Source of the DNA: Arcobacter sp.
GTDB lineage: Bacteria > Campylobacterota > Campylobacteria > Campylobacterales > Arcobacteraceae
DNA: 64,000 bases
Reading direction: 5' to 3'
Assembly: GCA_002869535.1 (NCBI GenBank)
Contig: PKUK01000001.1
Coordinates: forward strand, 248,001-312,000
Part shown: positions 29,903-39,612 of the stretch, in pieces
Position numbering within the stretch: the stretch's first letter is position 1
How the letters are laid out: each line of letters starts with the position of its first letter
Made by a program: the position numbers and the translations under genes
Notes under the pieces: model-generated
Database searches by the model: none
What the model was told of the DNA's origin: nothing
Seen by the model: only the letters and a program-made list of their open reading frames with translations

Positions 29903-31210
29903 ATGAGTTATTCTAAAAAAAGATATCTTACCTATCTTATACTTACTATTTTTATAATGGTAACGCCTTTCATTAAAATAGATGGTAATCATATGCTACT
30001 GTTATCATTTGTAAGTTATGACTTTCATTTTCTTGGAAATGTATACAATATGAACGAACTATTTATCATGCCATTTTTATTGATGTTTTTATTTATTGGT
30101 ATATTTGCAATGACTTCAATGTTTGGAAGAGTTTGGTGTGGTTGGGCATGTCCTCAGACTATATTTAGAGTAGTTTACAGAGACTTAATAGAAACTTTTT
30201 TATTAAAATTGCGAAGAATCAAAAATAAGCAAAAAGATATTGATTATAGTAAAACATCTAATAAAATTAAAAAATATATTGGCTTGATTTTATGGATAAT
30301 TTTATCTTTTATAATAGCTATTAATTTTATGTTTTATTTTGTACCTCCTGAAGACTTTTTTGAATACATGAAAAGACCACAAGAACACCTTATATTAGTA
30401 ATGTTTATATTTAGTATTGTGACCTTTTTAGTATATGACATTGTGTTTATGAAAGAGCATTTTTGTACATATGTATGTCCATACTCAAGAATCCAATCAG
30501 TTCTATATGATAACAATACAAAACAAGTTGTTTATAATCACAATAGAGGTGGAATGATTTACCCAAACAATGAAAAAAGTATTTTTAATGTAAAACAGTG
30601 GTCTGGAAATGAAGAGTGTACTACTTGTGAAGCTTGTGTGAAAGTTTGTCCTACGCATATAGATATAAGAAAAGGTTTACAAGTTGAATGTATAAACTGC
30701 CTAGAGTGTTCAGATGCTTGTAGTTCTGTTATGGGAAAACTTGGCAAAAAGTCTTTGATTTATTGGGGAAGTACAAACAGTGTTTTATTATAAAAAATAG
30801 AAAAGTTTTTAAATCCTAAAAATCTTGTATATATAGTTTCACTTGTTATTTGTGTACTTTTTACAGCTTATTTCATGTCAGAAAAAGAGCCCTTTTTAGT
30901 AAATATAAATAAAAATACAGAATTATATAAAATAGATGATGAAGGAAGGGTTGTAAATAACTATTTATTGACTATTCATAATAGTGCTGATAAAAAATAT
31001 ACCTTTGATATGGAAGTTTTAAATAAAGATATAACAATTAAAAGATTTAAACCATTTAGTTTAAATCCAAAAGAAAAAAGAAAAACTGTAATGATTTTGG
31101 CAACAAAGAACAAACTAGTAAATCCAAAAGTTACTCTTTTATTTTATGCTAAAGAGAATAAAAACATACAAGTAAAAAGAGAAATACGTTTCTTTTATCC
31201 CAAAAAATAG
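29903..31210 (+). pseudogene. ccoG: Cytochrome oxidase accessory protein CcoG/FixG-like, interrupted by in-frame TAA at 30791-30793
   Basis: GRVWCGWACPQTIFR, CTYVCPYSRIQSVL, CTTCEACVKVCPTHIDIRKGLQVECINCLECSDAC; the 30875-31210 ORF is in the same frame and is the C-terminal Ig-like FixG domain. Confidence 0.88.
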
Positions 31211-31211
31211 T

Positions 31212-32528
31212 TTAGATTGTTTTTTCAATTTTGATGTAAAAAGTAGTTCCTTCTTGGCTACTTTCTACGTCAATACTCCCTTGGAAACTCTTCTCAATAA
31301 TCATTTTAGATAGATATAACCCAAGTCCTGTTCCATCAGCTTTTGTTGAAAAGTATGGTTCAAAAATTTTATTTAAGATTTTAGGTTTTATTCCATTTGC
31401 ATTATCTTTTATTGATAAGGTTACATCTGCATTATTGGAGTCAATTTCAATAATTATTTTAGGATTTTCAATATCTTTTATTGCATCAAGTGCATTTGAA
31501 ATAATTGCTACTATGACTTGAGCTAATTCATTTTTTATGCCATGAACTCTAACTTGTTCATTTGTGTTAAAAGTTGATTTTAAATCTACTTCTGTTTTTT
31601 TTATATCTGCATGCAAGATAGTAAGTGAATTTTCAATTACTTCTTTTATCTCAAAATCCTCTTTATCTTTGTTATTTTTGTAAAAATTCCTAAAGTTTTC
31701 AATAGTATTTGATAAAAACTCTATTTGCTCATTTGCTTGGGAAGTCTTTTTATCAAAGTATTCTTTTTCTAAAAGATTATTTTCATATTTCTTTTTTATA
31801 TTGATTAATATATAAGATAGATTATTTAAAGGTTGTCTAAACTGGTGGGTTATATTTGCAATCATCTCTCCACTTTGGGCAAGTTTTGATTGCTGTAGAA
31901 GCATTGATTCTATCTCTACATTCTCTTTTTTTAAAAGATTATATTTATATGCTACAGAAATAGTAAACAAAATAGCTTCTATTGCAAAAGCAATTAAAAC
32001 TAAGTCTAGATTTGTATGTGTTTTAAAATAAGTTTTAAAGTCTAGAATATATAAAATAAGACAAATCAAAGACCACCCAATAACATAGATAGAAGAGGCT
32101 TTAAACCCTTGTTTTAAATTAAATATGATTGATATAAAAAGTATTGCATATATGATGGTATAAGGTAGATATTCAAATAAAATATAGTGATAAAAGGCTG
32201 TTAGTATTATAAAAATAAGTAGTAAGGTATTTATAATTAGTTCTGTATTATTTGTAATTTCAGGAAGAAATTTGCCCTCATAAAATCTTATAGCAAAAAC
32301 AATAGCAAATATTGTGGCAAGAAAGAGTGATAAATCTTGTAAAAAAACTGTTTTATAAAAAAGTTCACTATATAAAACTATATATAGCAATGAAAAAAAT
32401 TGCATAAAAAAATAGCTTAGATAAAAAAGCTCTTTTGAATAAATATATCGTATAAAAGTATATACTACTGTCATAATTAAAATTCCAAATGTTATTCCAT
32501 ATGATAATGCAGCAGTTAAATCATACAT
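31212..32528 (-). CDS. 7TM sensor histidine kinase
   Basis: Multi-TM N-terminus; NITHQFRQPLNNLSYI H-box; DNANGIKPKILNKIFEPYFSTKADGTGLGLYLSK. Confidence 0.9.
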   Translation of the reverse strand: MYDLTAALSYGITFGILIMTVVYTFIRYIYSKELFYLSYFFMQFFSLLYIVLYSELFYKTVFLQDLSLFLATIFAIVFAIRFYEGKFLPEITNNTELIINTLLLIFIILTAFYHYILFEYLPYTIIYAILFISIIFNLKQGFKASSIYVIGWSLICLILYILDFKTYFKTHTNLDLVLIAFAIEAILFTISVAYKYNLLKKENVEIESMLLQQSKLAQSGEMIANITHQFRQPLNNLSYILINIKKKYENNLLEKEYFDKKTSQANEQIEFLSNTIENFRNFYKNNKDKEDFEIKEVIENSLTILHADIKKTEVDLKSTFNTNEQVRVHGIKNELAQVIVAIISNALDAIKDIENPKIIIEIDSNNADVTLSIKDNANGIKPKILNKIFEPYFSTKADGTGLGLYLSKMIIEKSFQGSIDVESSQEGTTFYIKIEKTI

Positions 32529-33195
32529 TTATTTTATATCCAACACCATTTTGATTTGAGATAATATCTTTTGAGATTTTTTGTTTTAAATATTTAATTA
32601 AAGTTTTTAAAGCATCTTTTGTCATAGGGAAATCTTTCCAAACATAGTTTTCTATCTCTTCATATGTCACAAATCTATCTTTGTTGTTCAAAAGTAGAGT
32701 CAATAAGTCAGTCTCTTTTGTTCTTAATTTTATAAGTTCATTATTTACAAAAAGAGTGTGATTGTATTTATCAAAAAAAGAGTTCTCATTTAGCTGTATT
32801 ACATTTGTTTTATTATATTCTAAATTATTTATGCAAAGTTCAAGGGCAGCTTTTAGTTCATACTCTTTGATTGGTTTCATTAGATATTTTATTAGTTGAA
32901 GTTCGATAGCTTTTAATAAATACTCTTTATGGGAGTATGCTGTTAAAACAATAATTTGCACTTCTTTATTTTTTTGACGAACTCTTTTTATAAACTCTAG
33001 GCCATCAATTTTTGGCATTTGTATATCTGTAATAATAATATCAGGATTGATTTGTTCAAACTTCTTTAGAGCATCTAGACCATCTTTTGATTCATAAATA
33101 TGTTCAAAATAGTTTTCTAGATACTCAATTCCATTTTCCCTAGTTATCTCATCATCCTCTACATAGAGGATTTTGATATGTTTGTTAGTAGTCAT
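32521..33195 (-). CDS. OmpR-family response regulator
   Basis: ILYVEDDEITRENG, IIITDIQMPKIDGLEF, LMKPIKEYEL, C-terminal winged helix. Confidence 0.9.
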   Translation of the reverse strand: MTTNKHIKILYVEDDEITRENGIEYLENYFEHIYESKDGLDALKKFEQINPDIIITDIQMPKIDGLEFIKRVRQKNKEVQIIVLTAYSHKEYLLKAIELQLIKYLMKPIKEYELKAALELCINNLEYNKTNVIQLNENSFFDKYNHTLFVNNELIKLRTKETDLLTLLLNNKDRFVTYEEIENYVWKDFPMTKDALKTLIKYLKQKISKDIISNQNGVGYKINV

Positions 33196-33937
33196 TTACT
33201 TTTGATGTTAATTTTTCTAGTGTATATTTTAGATTTTCATCCATGTCCATGTTTTTCATCATCCACATAATATAACTAGGATCTTCTTTTACAACATCAG
33301 TCGTATCTCTTCCTTTATATTTCCCAAATTTAAATGTTTGTATGAAAACAGGAGTTTTTGTAAGCTCAACTAACTTTTCCATAGGATTATAATCAGGATA
33401 AACAGTTCTACATTTTGCAACTAGTTGTGATAAAAATAGTTTCATAACCAAAACATCTCCAATGGCATCATGGGCTTTGATAGTTATATTGTGTTTTGCT
33501 GCTTCTTCCTCTTCATCCATATAGATATCAAGTGCATATCTTAGGTATTGTAGTCTATGGTATGGAAGTTCAGGAAATAAGTGTTGTGAACATCTTAAGG
33601 TATCTAATAACTGATATTGTGATTCAAAACCCTCTTTTTTTATCATACTTAAATCAAAGTTTATATTATGTGCTATTAAATAGTTTGATGAATTATTATA
33701 CTCTTGTAATTTTTGGTAAAACTTTGTTTGTGTTGCTTCTGGCTTACCTATAATCATATCAGGTGTTATATTATGAACTTCCATTGCTTCAAGTTTTATC
33801 TCAACATCAGAAAAACATAACTCATCATAAACTTCAATTGGAGCTTTAGCATCTACAATCATAGCTCCTACTTGTATGATTCTATCTTCTTCTTGGTTTC
33901 CTGTTGTTTCTGTGTCAAATAGTACGTATTTTGGCAT
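33185..33937 (-). CDS. 3'-5' exonuclease (DnaQ-like)
   Basis: YVLFDTETTGNQEEDRIIQVGA, LIAHNINFDLSMI, AHDAIGDVLVMKLF; C-terminal FKFGKYKGRDTTDVVKEDPSYIMWM. Confidence 0.9.
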   Translation of the reverse strand: MPKYVLFDTETTGNQEEDRIIQVGAMIVDAKAPIEVYDELCFSDVEIKLEAMEVHNITPDMIIGKPEATQTKFYQKLQEYNNSSNYLIAHNINFDLSMIKKEGFESQYQLLDTLRCSQHLFPELPYHRLQYLRYALDIYMDEEEEAAKHNITIKAHDAIGDVLVMKLFLSQLVAKCRTVYPDYNPMEKLVELTKTPVFIQTFKFGKYKGRDTTDVVKEDPSYIMWMMKNMDMDENLKYTLEKLTSKVNDY

Positions 33938-33983
33938 TTTTATCTCCTTTAAATTTGTCCCAATTTTAAGGGACCTTTTTCTT

Positions 33984-35018
33984 TTATATTATTAGCATTC
34001 CATCACCATAAGAGAAAAATCTATATTTCTCTTTTACAGCAGTTTCATATATCTCTAAAGTCTTCTCTAAACCAACAAAAGATGCTATAAGCATGATAAG
34101 AGTTGATTTTGGTAAGTGAAAGTTTGTAAGTAGATGGTCTACTTTTATTGGCTTATTTGCTGGATTTAAAAACAAATCACATTCACCTTGAATCTTATTT
34201 GTTCTAGCAAAGTACTCTATTGTTCTAGTAACTGTTGTTCCAACTGCTAGTATTTTTTTATCTTGTTTTAAATCTTCTAAGCTTTCCCTTGAAATTTCAA
34301 AGTATTCACTATGCATTGGATGTTCTAAAATATCTTCTGCATCTACTGGTTTAAAAGTACCAGCTCCCACATGAAGTGTTAAGTAGTTAATATTGTAACT
34401 ATTATCTAGCTCTTCTAAAAGTTCATCTGTAAAGTGCAGTGATGCTGTTGGTGCTGCAACCGCACCATAATTTTTAGCAAAGAGAGTTTGATAATCTTTT
34501 TCATCCTCTTTTTCATCTTCTCTGTTCATATAGTGAGGAAGTGGTAAATGCCCAATTTTATTTAATATCTCAATTAATGCTTCAAACTCTAGTTGTTTTT
34601 CATCTTGAAAGAATTTTACAACTCTCGTACCATCTTCATTTAACTCTAAAACTTCAGCTATTAAATTATCATCAAAGAAGAGTTTACTCCCCTTTTGAAC
34701 TTTGCCTTTTATCATGACTTGATATCTATTCATAAAGAGTGGTTTATTAAATAGTAGTTCTGTTTTCCCACCACTATCTTTTTGTCCGTAGATTCTTGCT
34801 TTAATTACTTTTGTATCATTTAAAAATATATTTAAATCTTCTGGCAAAAAATCAAGAAGATGTTTATATGTAGTATGAGTTATGGTATTGCTATTTCTAT
34901 CATAGACTAAAAGACGGGCACTATCAGCAGGGTACAAAGGTTTACTAGCTATGAGTTCTTTAGGTAAAAAGTAATCATAGCTAGATGTTTTGAGGGGGTC
35001 CAAATTATTCTTCATCAT
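33984..35018 (-). CDS. queA: tRNA preQ1(34) S-adenosylmethionine ribosyltransferase-isomerase QueA
   Basis: SSYDYFLPKELIASKPLYPADSARLLV, LTLHVGAGTFKPVDAEDILEHPMHSEYFEI, DHLLTNFHLPKSTLIMLI. Confidence 0.96.
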   Translation of the reverse strand: MMKNNLDPLKTSSYDYFLPKELIASKPLYPADSARLLVYDRNSNTITHTTYKHLLDFLPEDLNIFLNDTKVIKARIYGQKDSGGKTELLFNKPLFMNRYQVMIKGKVQKGSKLFFDDNLIAEVLELNEDGTRVVKFFQDEKQLEFEALIEILNKIGHLPLPHYMNREDEKEDEKDYQTLFAKNYGAVAAPTASLHFTDELLEELDNSYNINYLTLHVGAGTFKPVDAEDILEHPMHSEYFEISRESLEDLKQDKKILAVGTTVTRTIEYFARTNKIQGECDLFLNPANKPIKVDHLLTNFHLPKSTLIMLIASFVGLEKTLEIYETAVKEKYRFFSYGDGMLII

Positions 35019-35736
35019 CTAATGATGTATCCGCAGGGTTAAATACTTTTGCAATATAAATAGAAACAATATAAAGAAATATAAGTGGACCAGCCATTAA
35101 AAATTGTGTTAAAACATCAGGTGGCGTTAAAAGTGATGCAAGTATAAAAATTAATACAATTGCATATTTAAAAAAGTCTTTTAACATTCTATCATCAACT
35201 AATCCAATTTTTGCTAGGAAAAAAGTGATAACAGGTAACTCAAATGCCACACCAAAACCAAATAATAGTTTTGTAAAAAATCCAACATATTTACCAATAC
35301 TTGGAAATACAGTAACTACAGTCGAACCAAAATTAATCAAAAAATCAAATCCGTAAGGAACAACTATATAGTAAGCAAAACTTGAACCAATAAGGAACAT
35401 TAATGTAGCAAAAAATACAAATGGAAAAACAAGTTTTTTCTCATGTTCATATAGTCCAGGAGCTAAGAATAACCATAGTTGCCAAAATATAACAGGTAAG
35501 GAGACTATAAATCCAGAAAAAAATGCAACTTTTAAAGCTGTGAAAAATGTCTCTTGAATTTCAATTGCAACCATTGATGAACCAGCAGGAAGAATAGCTT
35601 TTGCTGGTAACATCATACATTCTAAAATAGGTTCATAAAAGAAAAAACAAGCAAAAAATGCTACTACTAAAGCAGCTATTGAAACCATAAGCCTTTTTCT
35701 AAGGTCTGCAATATGAGGTTTTAAATCTTCTAACAT
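35005..35736 (-). CDS. tatC: Sec-independent translocase TatC
   Basis: HIADLRKRLMVSI, FWQLWLFLAPGLYEHEKK, FGFGVAFELPVI, LTPPDVLTQ. Confidence 0.96.
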   Translation of the reverse strand: MLEDLKPHIADLRKRLMVSIAALVVAFFACFFFYEPILECMMLPAKAILPAGSSMVAIEIQETFFTALKVAFFSGFIVSLPVIFWQLWLFLAPGLYEHEKKLVFPFVFFATLMFLIGSSFAYYIVVPYGFDFLINFGSTVVTVFPSIGKYVGFFTKLLFGFGVAFELPVITFFLAKIGLVDDRMLKDFFKYAIVLIFILASLLTPPDVLTQFLMAGPLIFLYIVSIYIAKVFNPADTSLDDEE

Positions 35737-36185
35737 TAGGCATTATCCTCTTTAGACTCTTTTTTAACTTTAAACTTATCGCTAGCATTAGAAGTTGCCT
35801 GGGCTACTTCTTCTTTAACTTCTTTAACTTCTTCTGTTTTTTCTTTTGGTTCTTTTTTTGTTTTGAATGACACTTTTTCTGCTTTCTTTTTATCATCTTT
35901 TTTATCATCATTTAAAATATCATTAACACCTAGGTTAAATTCATCAAATCCAGTAACTGATGATTTTGCATCTTCTATTTGATTTTTAAATTTATTTGCT
36001 TCTGCTTTCATATCAGAGATATTTAGTTCATTGTCTAAAGTAGATTTTGCATCTTCAAGACCACTTTTAAATTTTTTAAAAAATCGTGCAACTGATACCA
36101 TTGCATCAGGTAACTTTTCAGGTCCTAGCGCAATAATTGCGATTATCGCAATAAGCATGATTTCCATAAATCCCATTCCAAACAT
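35736..36185 (-). CDS. tatB: Sec-independent translocase TatB
   Basis: MFGMGFMEIMLIAIIAIIALGPEKLPDAMVSVARFFKKFK. Confidence 0.93.
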   Translation of the reverse strand: MFGMGFMEIMLIAIIAIIALGPEKLPDAMVSVARFFKKFKSGLEDAKSTLDNELNISDMKAEANKFKNQIEDAKSSVTGFDEFNLGVNDILNDDKKDDKKKAEKVSFKTKKEPKEKTEEVKEVKEEVAQATSNASDKFKVKKESKEDNA

Positions 36186-36267
36186 ATAATGTCTCCATTT
36201 GTTTATTAAAGGAAAGATTTTACCTTATTTTTGATAAAATCTATCTAATTATTTAAAAAGGTGTTAA

Positions 36268-37023
36268 ATGAAATTATTAGTTTTACTTTTTATTGGTGTA
36301 GTTTTATATTTTATAGCAAGAGGTTATAAAACAGAAAAATTTGAAAATATTAAACTTAATATAAAAGAGAATTTCCAAGGCGATTTACTTCATCATGAAG
36401 CAGGGCTTTTGGTTGCACTTATGGCAAAAGTTGCAAAAGCTGATGGGGCAGTTTGTGAATTAGAAGCAGAGATGCTAAAACATACCTTTAATGATATATC
36501 AAGTCACTTTGAAAATAGTGAAGAGATAAGAGAGAAGTTAAAAAGTATATATACAAACGAGAAAAAAAGTTTTGATAATACCTTAGAGCTTTCACAAAAG
36601 CTTCTTAAACTTACAAAAAGAGAGTACCACAAAAGAGTAAAAATATTAGAATATCTTCTAAATTTAGCATTTATTGACAAAAGTTTTAGTGAAGCTGAGC
36701 AAATGATTTGTGAAGATATAGCAAATGCCTTAGAGATAAAGACTAATGACTTTAATCAAATGGTTAATGCTTTTAAAAACTTTTATGCTTCTCAAGCTCA
36801 AAATCATGAGACAACACTTGAACAAGCATATGAGATTTTAGAATCAAATAAAGATGATGATGATAAAACTATTAAAAATAATTATAGAAAACTAGTTAAA
36901 AAACATCATCCAGATATTATCTCAGGGCAGGGTGCTACACAAAATATCATTGATGAAGCAACAAAAAAACTACAAGAGATAAACGAAGCATATGAATTGA
37001 TAAAAAAGAGTAGGAAAATATAA
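36268..37023 (+). CDS. TerB-like/DnaJ-domain co-chaperone (DjlA-like)
   Basis: N-terminal TM; LVALMAKVAKADGAVCELE TerB-like; NNYRKLVKKHHPDII J-domain HPD. Confidence 0.85.
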   Translation: MKLLVLLFIGVVLYFIARGYKTEKFENIKLNIKENFQGDLLHHEAGLLVALMAKVAKADGAVCELEAEMLKHTFNDISSHFENSEEIREKLKSIYTNEKKSFDNTLELSQKLLKLTKREYHKRVKILEYLLNLAFIDKSFSEAEQMICEDIANALEIKTNDFNQMVNAFKNFYASQAQNHETTLEQAYEILESNKDDDDKTIKNNYRKLVKKHHPDIISGQGATQNIIDEATKKLQEINEAYELIKKSRKI

Positions 37024-37254
37024 TTGTTAGAAAGTTTTGATAAAGATTATGAAGTTTGTAATTGTTTAAAAATTACAGTAAATGATATAGAAAATGCTGT
37101 ATTAAATTATGGTGTAAAAAGTCTAGGAGATTTACAAGATAAAACTCATGCTGGAACTGAATGTAGACATTGCTTGATGGTGGAGGGTGATTTTGGGAAA
37201 GTTAAAAAAAAAATTTATTGTAAAGATGTTTTAGGAGAAATAGTTAATGGCTAA
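37024..37254 (+). CDS. BFD-like [2Fe-2S]-binding small protein
   Basis: VCNCLKITVNDIENAV...HAGTECRHC; TTG start. Confidence 0.75.
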   Translation: MLESFDKDYEVCNCLKITVNDIENAVLNYGVKSLGDLQDKTHAGTECRHCLMVEGDFGKVKKKIYCKDVLGEIVNG

Positions 37255-37480
37255 AAAGTTTCATCATTCCCATGAAGTTTGTTCGTGTAAGAAAGTTACT
37301 TTAGGGGAAATTTTGTATGCAATAAAAGAAAATGGCGCAAAAAATCTAAAAGATATTGGCGAGAAAACAGATGCAGGTACATGTTGTGGTTGTTGTGTAA
37401 GTAGTGAAAAAGATTTTGGGGAAGAGAAAACAGAGTTATATTTAACTACCATATTAGATAAATTAGTGAAAGAGAATTGA
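37247..37480 (+). CDS. BFD-like [2Fe-2S]-binding small protein
   Basis: VCSCKKVTLGEILYAI...DAGTCCGCC. Confidence 0.78.
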   Translation: MAKKFHHSHEVCSCKKVTLGEILYAIKENGAKNLKDIGEKTDAGTCCGCCVSSEKDFGEEKTELYLTTILDKLVKEN

Positions 37481-37695
37481 TGGAAGAAAAAGATTATATA
37501 ATTAATGAAATAAAAAGTTTAATCTCAAGCACGGGTGAACAAACTGAGATAAATCCAAAGTTCTTAGATTATTTTGATTTAGAAGAGTTATACGATATAA
37601 AAGAGAATTTACTTAGAAAAAAAGAGCTTGTACGAGAGAATAATAAAGAATTTCTTGAAGAAATTTATGAAAAAACAAAAATAAATGAGATATAA
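37477..37695 (+). CDS. Small hypothetical protein
   Basis: ORF overlapping the upstream gene, operonic context. Confidence 0.6.
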   Translation: MMEEKDYIINEIKSLISSTGEQTEINPKFLDYFDLEELYDIKENLLRKKELVRENNKEFLEEIYEKTKINEI

Positions 37696-37715
37696 TTTAT
37701 TAAAGGATAAAAATT

Positions 37716-38474
37716 ATGCAATGGAATAATATAAAAGAACAATTAATAACATTTTTAAAAACTGAAGTAAGCAACGCTGGTTTGCAAAGAGTAACTGTTG
37801 GTTTATCCGGTGGTTTAGACTCTGCAATTGTTGCAATACTTTGTAAAGAAGCTTTTGCAGATAAGATGAGTTGTGTTTTAATGCCATCTCATTATTCAAG
37901 CGAAGGAAGCGTTAAACATGCCCTAGAAGTGTGTGAAAAGTTTAATATCGCTTATGAAATAGTAGAGATTGCTCCTATGGTTGAAGCCCATGAAAAATTT
38001 ATGAATAATGATAAACTAAGGATTGGTAACTTTAGTGCTAGAATGAGAATGTCAGTTTTATATGATGTAAGTGCACGAGATAACTCTTTAGTTGTAGGTA
38101 CATCAAATAAAAGTGAGATACTTTTAGGATATGGAACTATTTTTGGAGATGTGGCTTGTGCTATTAATCCAATAGGTGAAATGTACAAAAGTGATGAATA
38201 TGAGTTTGGTAAATTCCTTGGAGTTCCTGATTCTATTTTAGAAAAACGACCAAGTGCAGATTTATGGGAAGGTCAAAGTGATGAAGATGAACTTGGATAC
38301 TCTTATAAACAGATGGATTCAGTACTTAAAAAGTTAGTTGATGAAGGGGTTCCAAAAGAAGAGTTAATAAGTAATGGTGTTGATGAAAAACTTATAGATA
38401 TGTTAGTTTATAGAATGAAAGCTAATGCTTTTAAAGGTAAACTTCCAACAATTGCAAAAATCAAATGGAGTTAA
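37716..38474 (+). CDS. nadE: NAD+ synthetase
   Basis: VGLSGGLDSAIVAILCKEAF, GTSNKSEILLGYGTIFGD, KRPSADLWEGQSDEDELGYSY. Confidence 0.95.
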   Translation: MQWNNIKEQLITFLKTEVSNAGLQRVTVGLSGGLDSAIVAILCKEAFADKMSCVLMPSHYSSEGSVKHALEVCEKFNIAYEIVEIAPMVEAHEKFMNNDKLRIGNFSARMRMSVLYDVSARDNSLVVGTSNKSEILLGYGTIFGDVACAINPIGEMYKSDEYEFGKFLGVPDSILEKRPSADLWEGQSDEDELGYSYKQMDSVLKKLVDEGVPKEELISNGVDEKLIDMLVYRMKANAFKGKLPTIAKIKWS

Positions 38475-38475
38475 T

Positions 38476-39612
38476 ATGAAAGAAATAGCTTTTTATAAGT
38501 CTTCGGTAGGTGAAGAAGAATTAAGTCAGTTAAAAACAGTTTTAGAATTAAAAAAAGATAATTCTAAAGTTATTGAATTTGAAGAGAATATGTCAAAATT
38601 CATAGGGGCAAAATATGCTATATCCACATGTAATGGTACAGCTGCTTTACATTTAGCTCTTAGTGCAATTAAACTAAAAAGAGGGGACAAAATATTAATG
38701 TCTGTAAACTCTTTTGTAAATGTACCAGAGGTTGTAAGACATTTTGATGCTGAGCCTATTTTTATTGATATAAATATTGATGATATGAATATTGATTTAA
38801 ATAAGTTTGAAAAAGCATTAGAAGCTAACAGTTCTAAAAAACTTAGAGGTGCTATTATCTCTTTTGTTGGTGGTCAGACACCTGATTTGGATAAGTTATA
38901 TGCTATTTGTAAAAAGTATGAAATTATTCTAATAGAAGATTGTACTTCTGCCCTTGGAGTTACATATAACGATGAAACAGTTGGTTCTTTAAATGCTGAT
39001 ATGACAGTATTTTCAACAAATCCATCAAATGGTAAAACAGATGTAAGTAACTGTGGTGTAATTGTTACAAATAATGAAGAACTAGCTTCTAGAGCAAAAC
39101 TATTAAGAACTCATGCTGTTACAACTACATTTGATGATTATGGAAACCTTGATTATATTTATGATGTTGTTGATATTGGTCATAAATATGATTTAAGTGA
39201 ACTTGATGCAGCTTTTTCTCTTGCACAACTTAAAAAAACAAATAGTTTTATAAAAAGAAGAAAAGAGATAGCAAAAACCTATAAAGAAAGATTAACTGGC
39301 GTAAAACATATTGAAATTCCTAAGCAAAAAGACGAGCATATTTTTACACACTATATTATTAAAATCTCTAGAAATAGAGATGCTTTTGCAAGAGAGTTAA
39401 AAGAAAGAGGTATTAGTACAGGGTTAAATTATATTCCTTTACATCTTTTACATTATTATAAAAGCAAATATAGTATAAAAATTACAGAGTTTGGTGGAGC
39501 TTTAACTTCATATCAACAAATTCTATCAATCCCTATTTATCCAGGACTTACAACTGAAGAGGTAAATTATATCTGTGATCAAATTATTGATATAGCCTCT
39601 GAGTGGGTATAA
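38476..39612 (+). CDS. DegT/DnrJ/EryC1/StrS aminotransferase family
   Basis: STCNGTAALHLALSAI, LIEDCTSALGVTY; ATG at 38476 preferred over the upstream start at 38425. Confidence 0.9.
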   Translation: MKEIAFYKSSVGEEELSQLKTVLELKKDNSKVIEFEENMSKFIGAKYAISTCNGTAALHLALSAIKLKRGDKILMSVNSFVNVPEVVRHFDAEPIFIDINIDDMNIDLNKFEKALEANSSKKLRGAIISFVGGQTPDLDKLYAICKKYEIILIEDCTSALGVTYNDETVGSLNADMTVFSTNPSNGKTDVSNCGVIVTNNEELASRAKLLRTHAVTTTFDDYGNLDYIYDVVDIGHKYDLSELDAAFSLAQLKKTNSFIKRRKEIAKTYKERLTGVKHIEIPKQKDEHIFTHYIIKISRNRDAFARELKERGISTGLNYIPLHLLHYYKSKYSIKITEFGGALTSYQQILSIPIYPGLTTEEVNYICDQIIDIASEWV

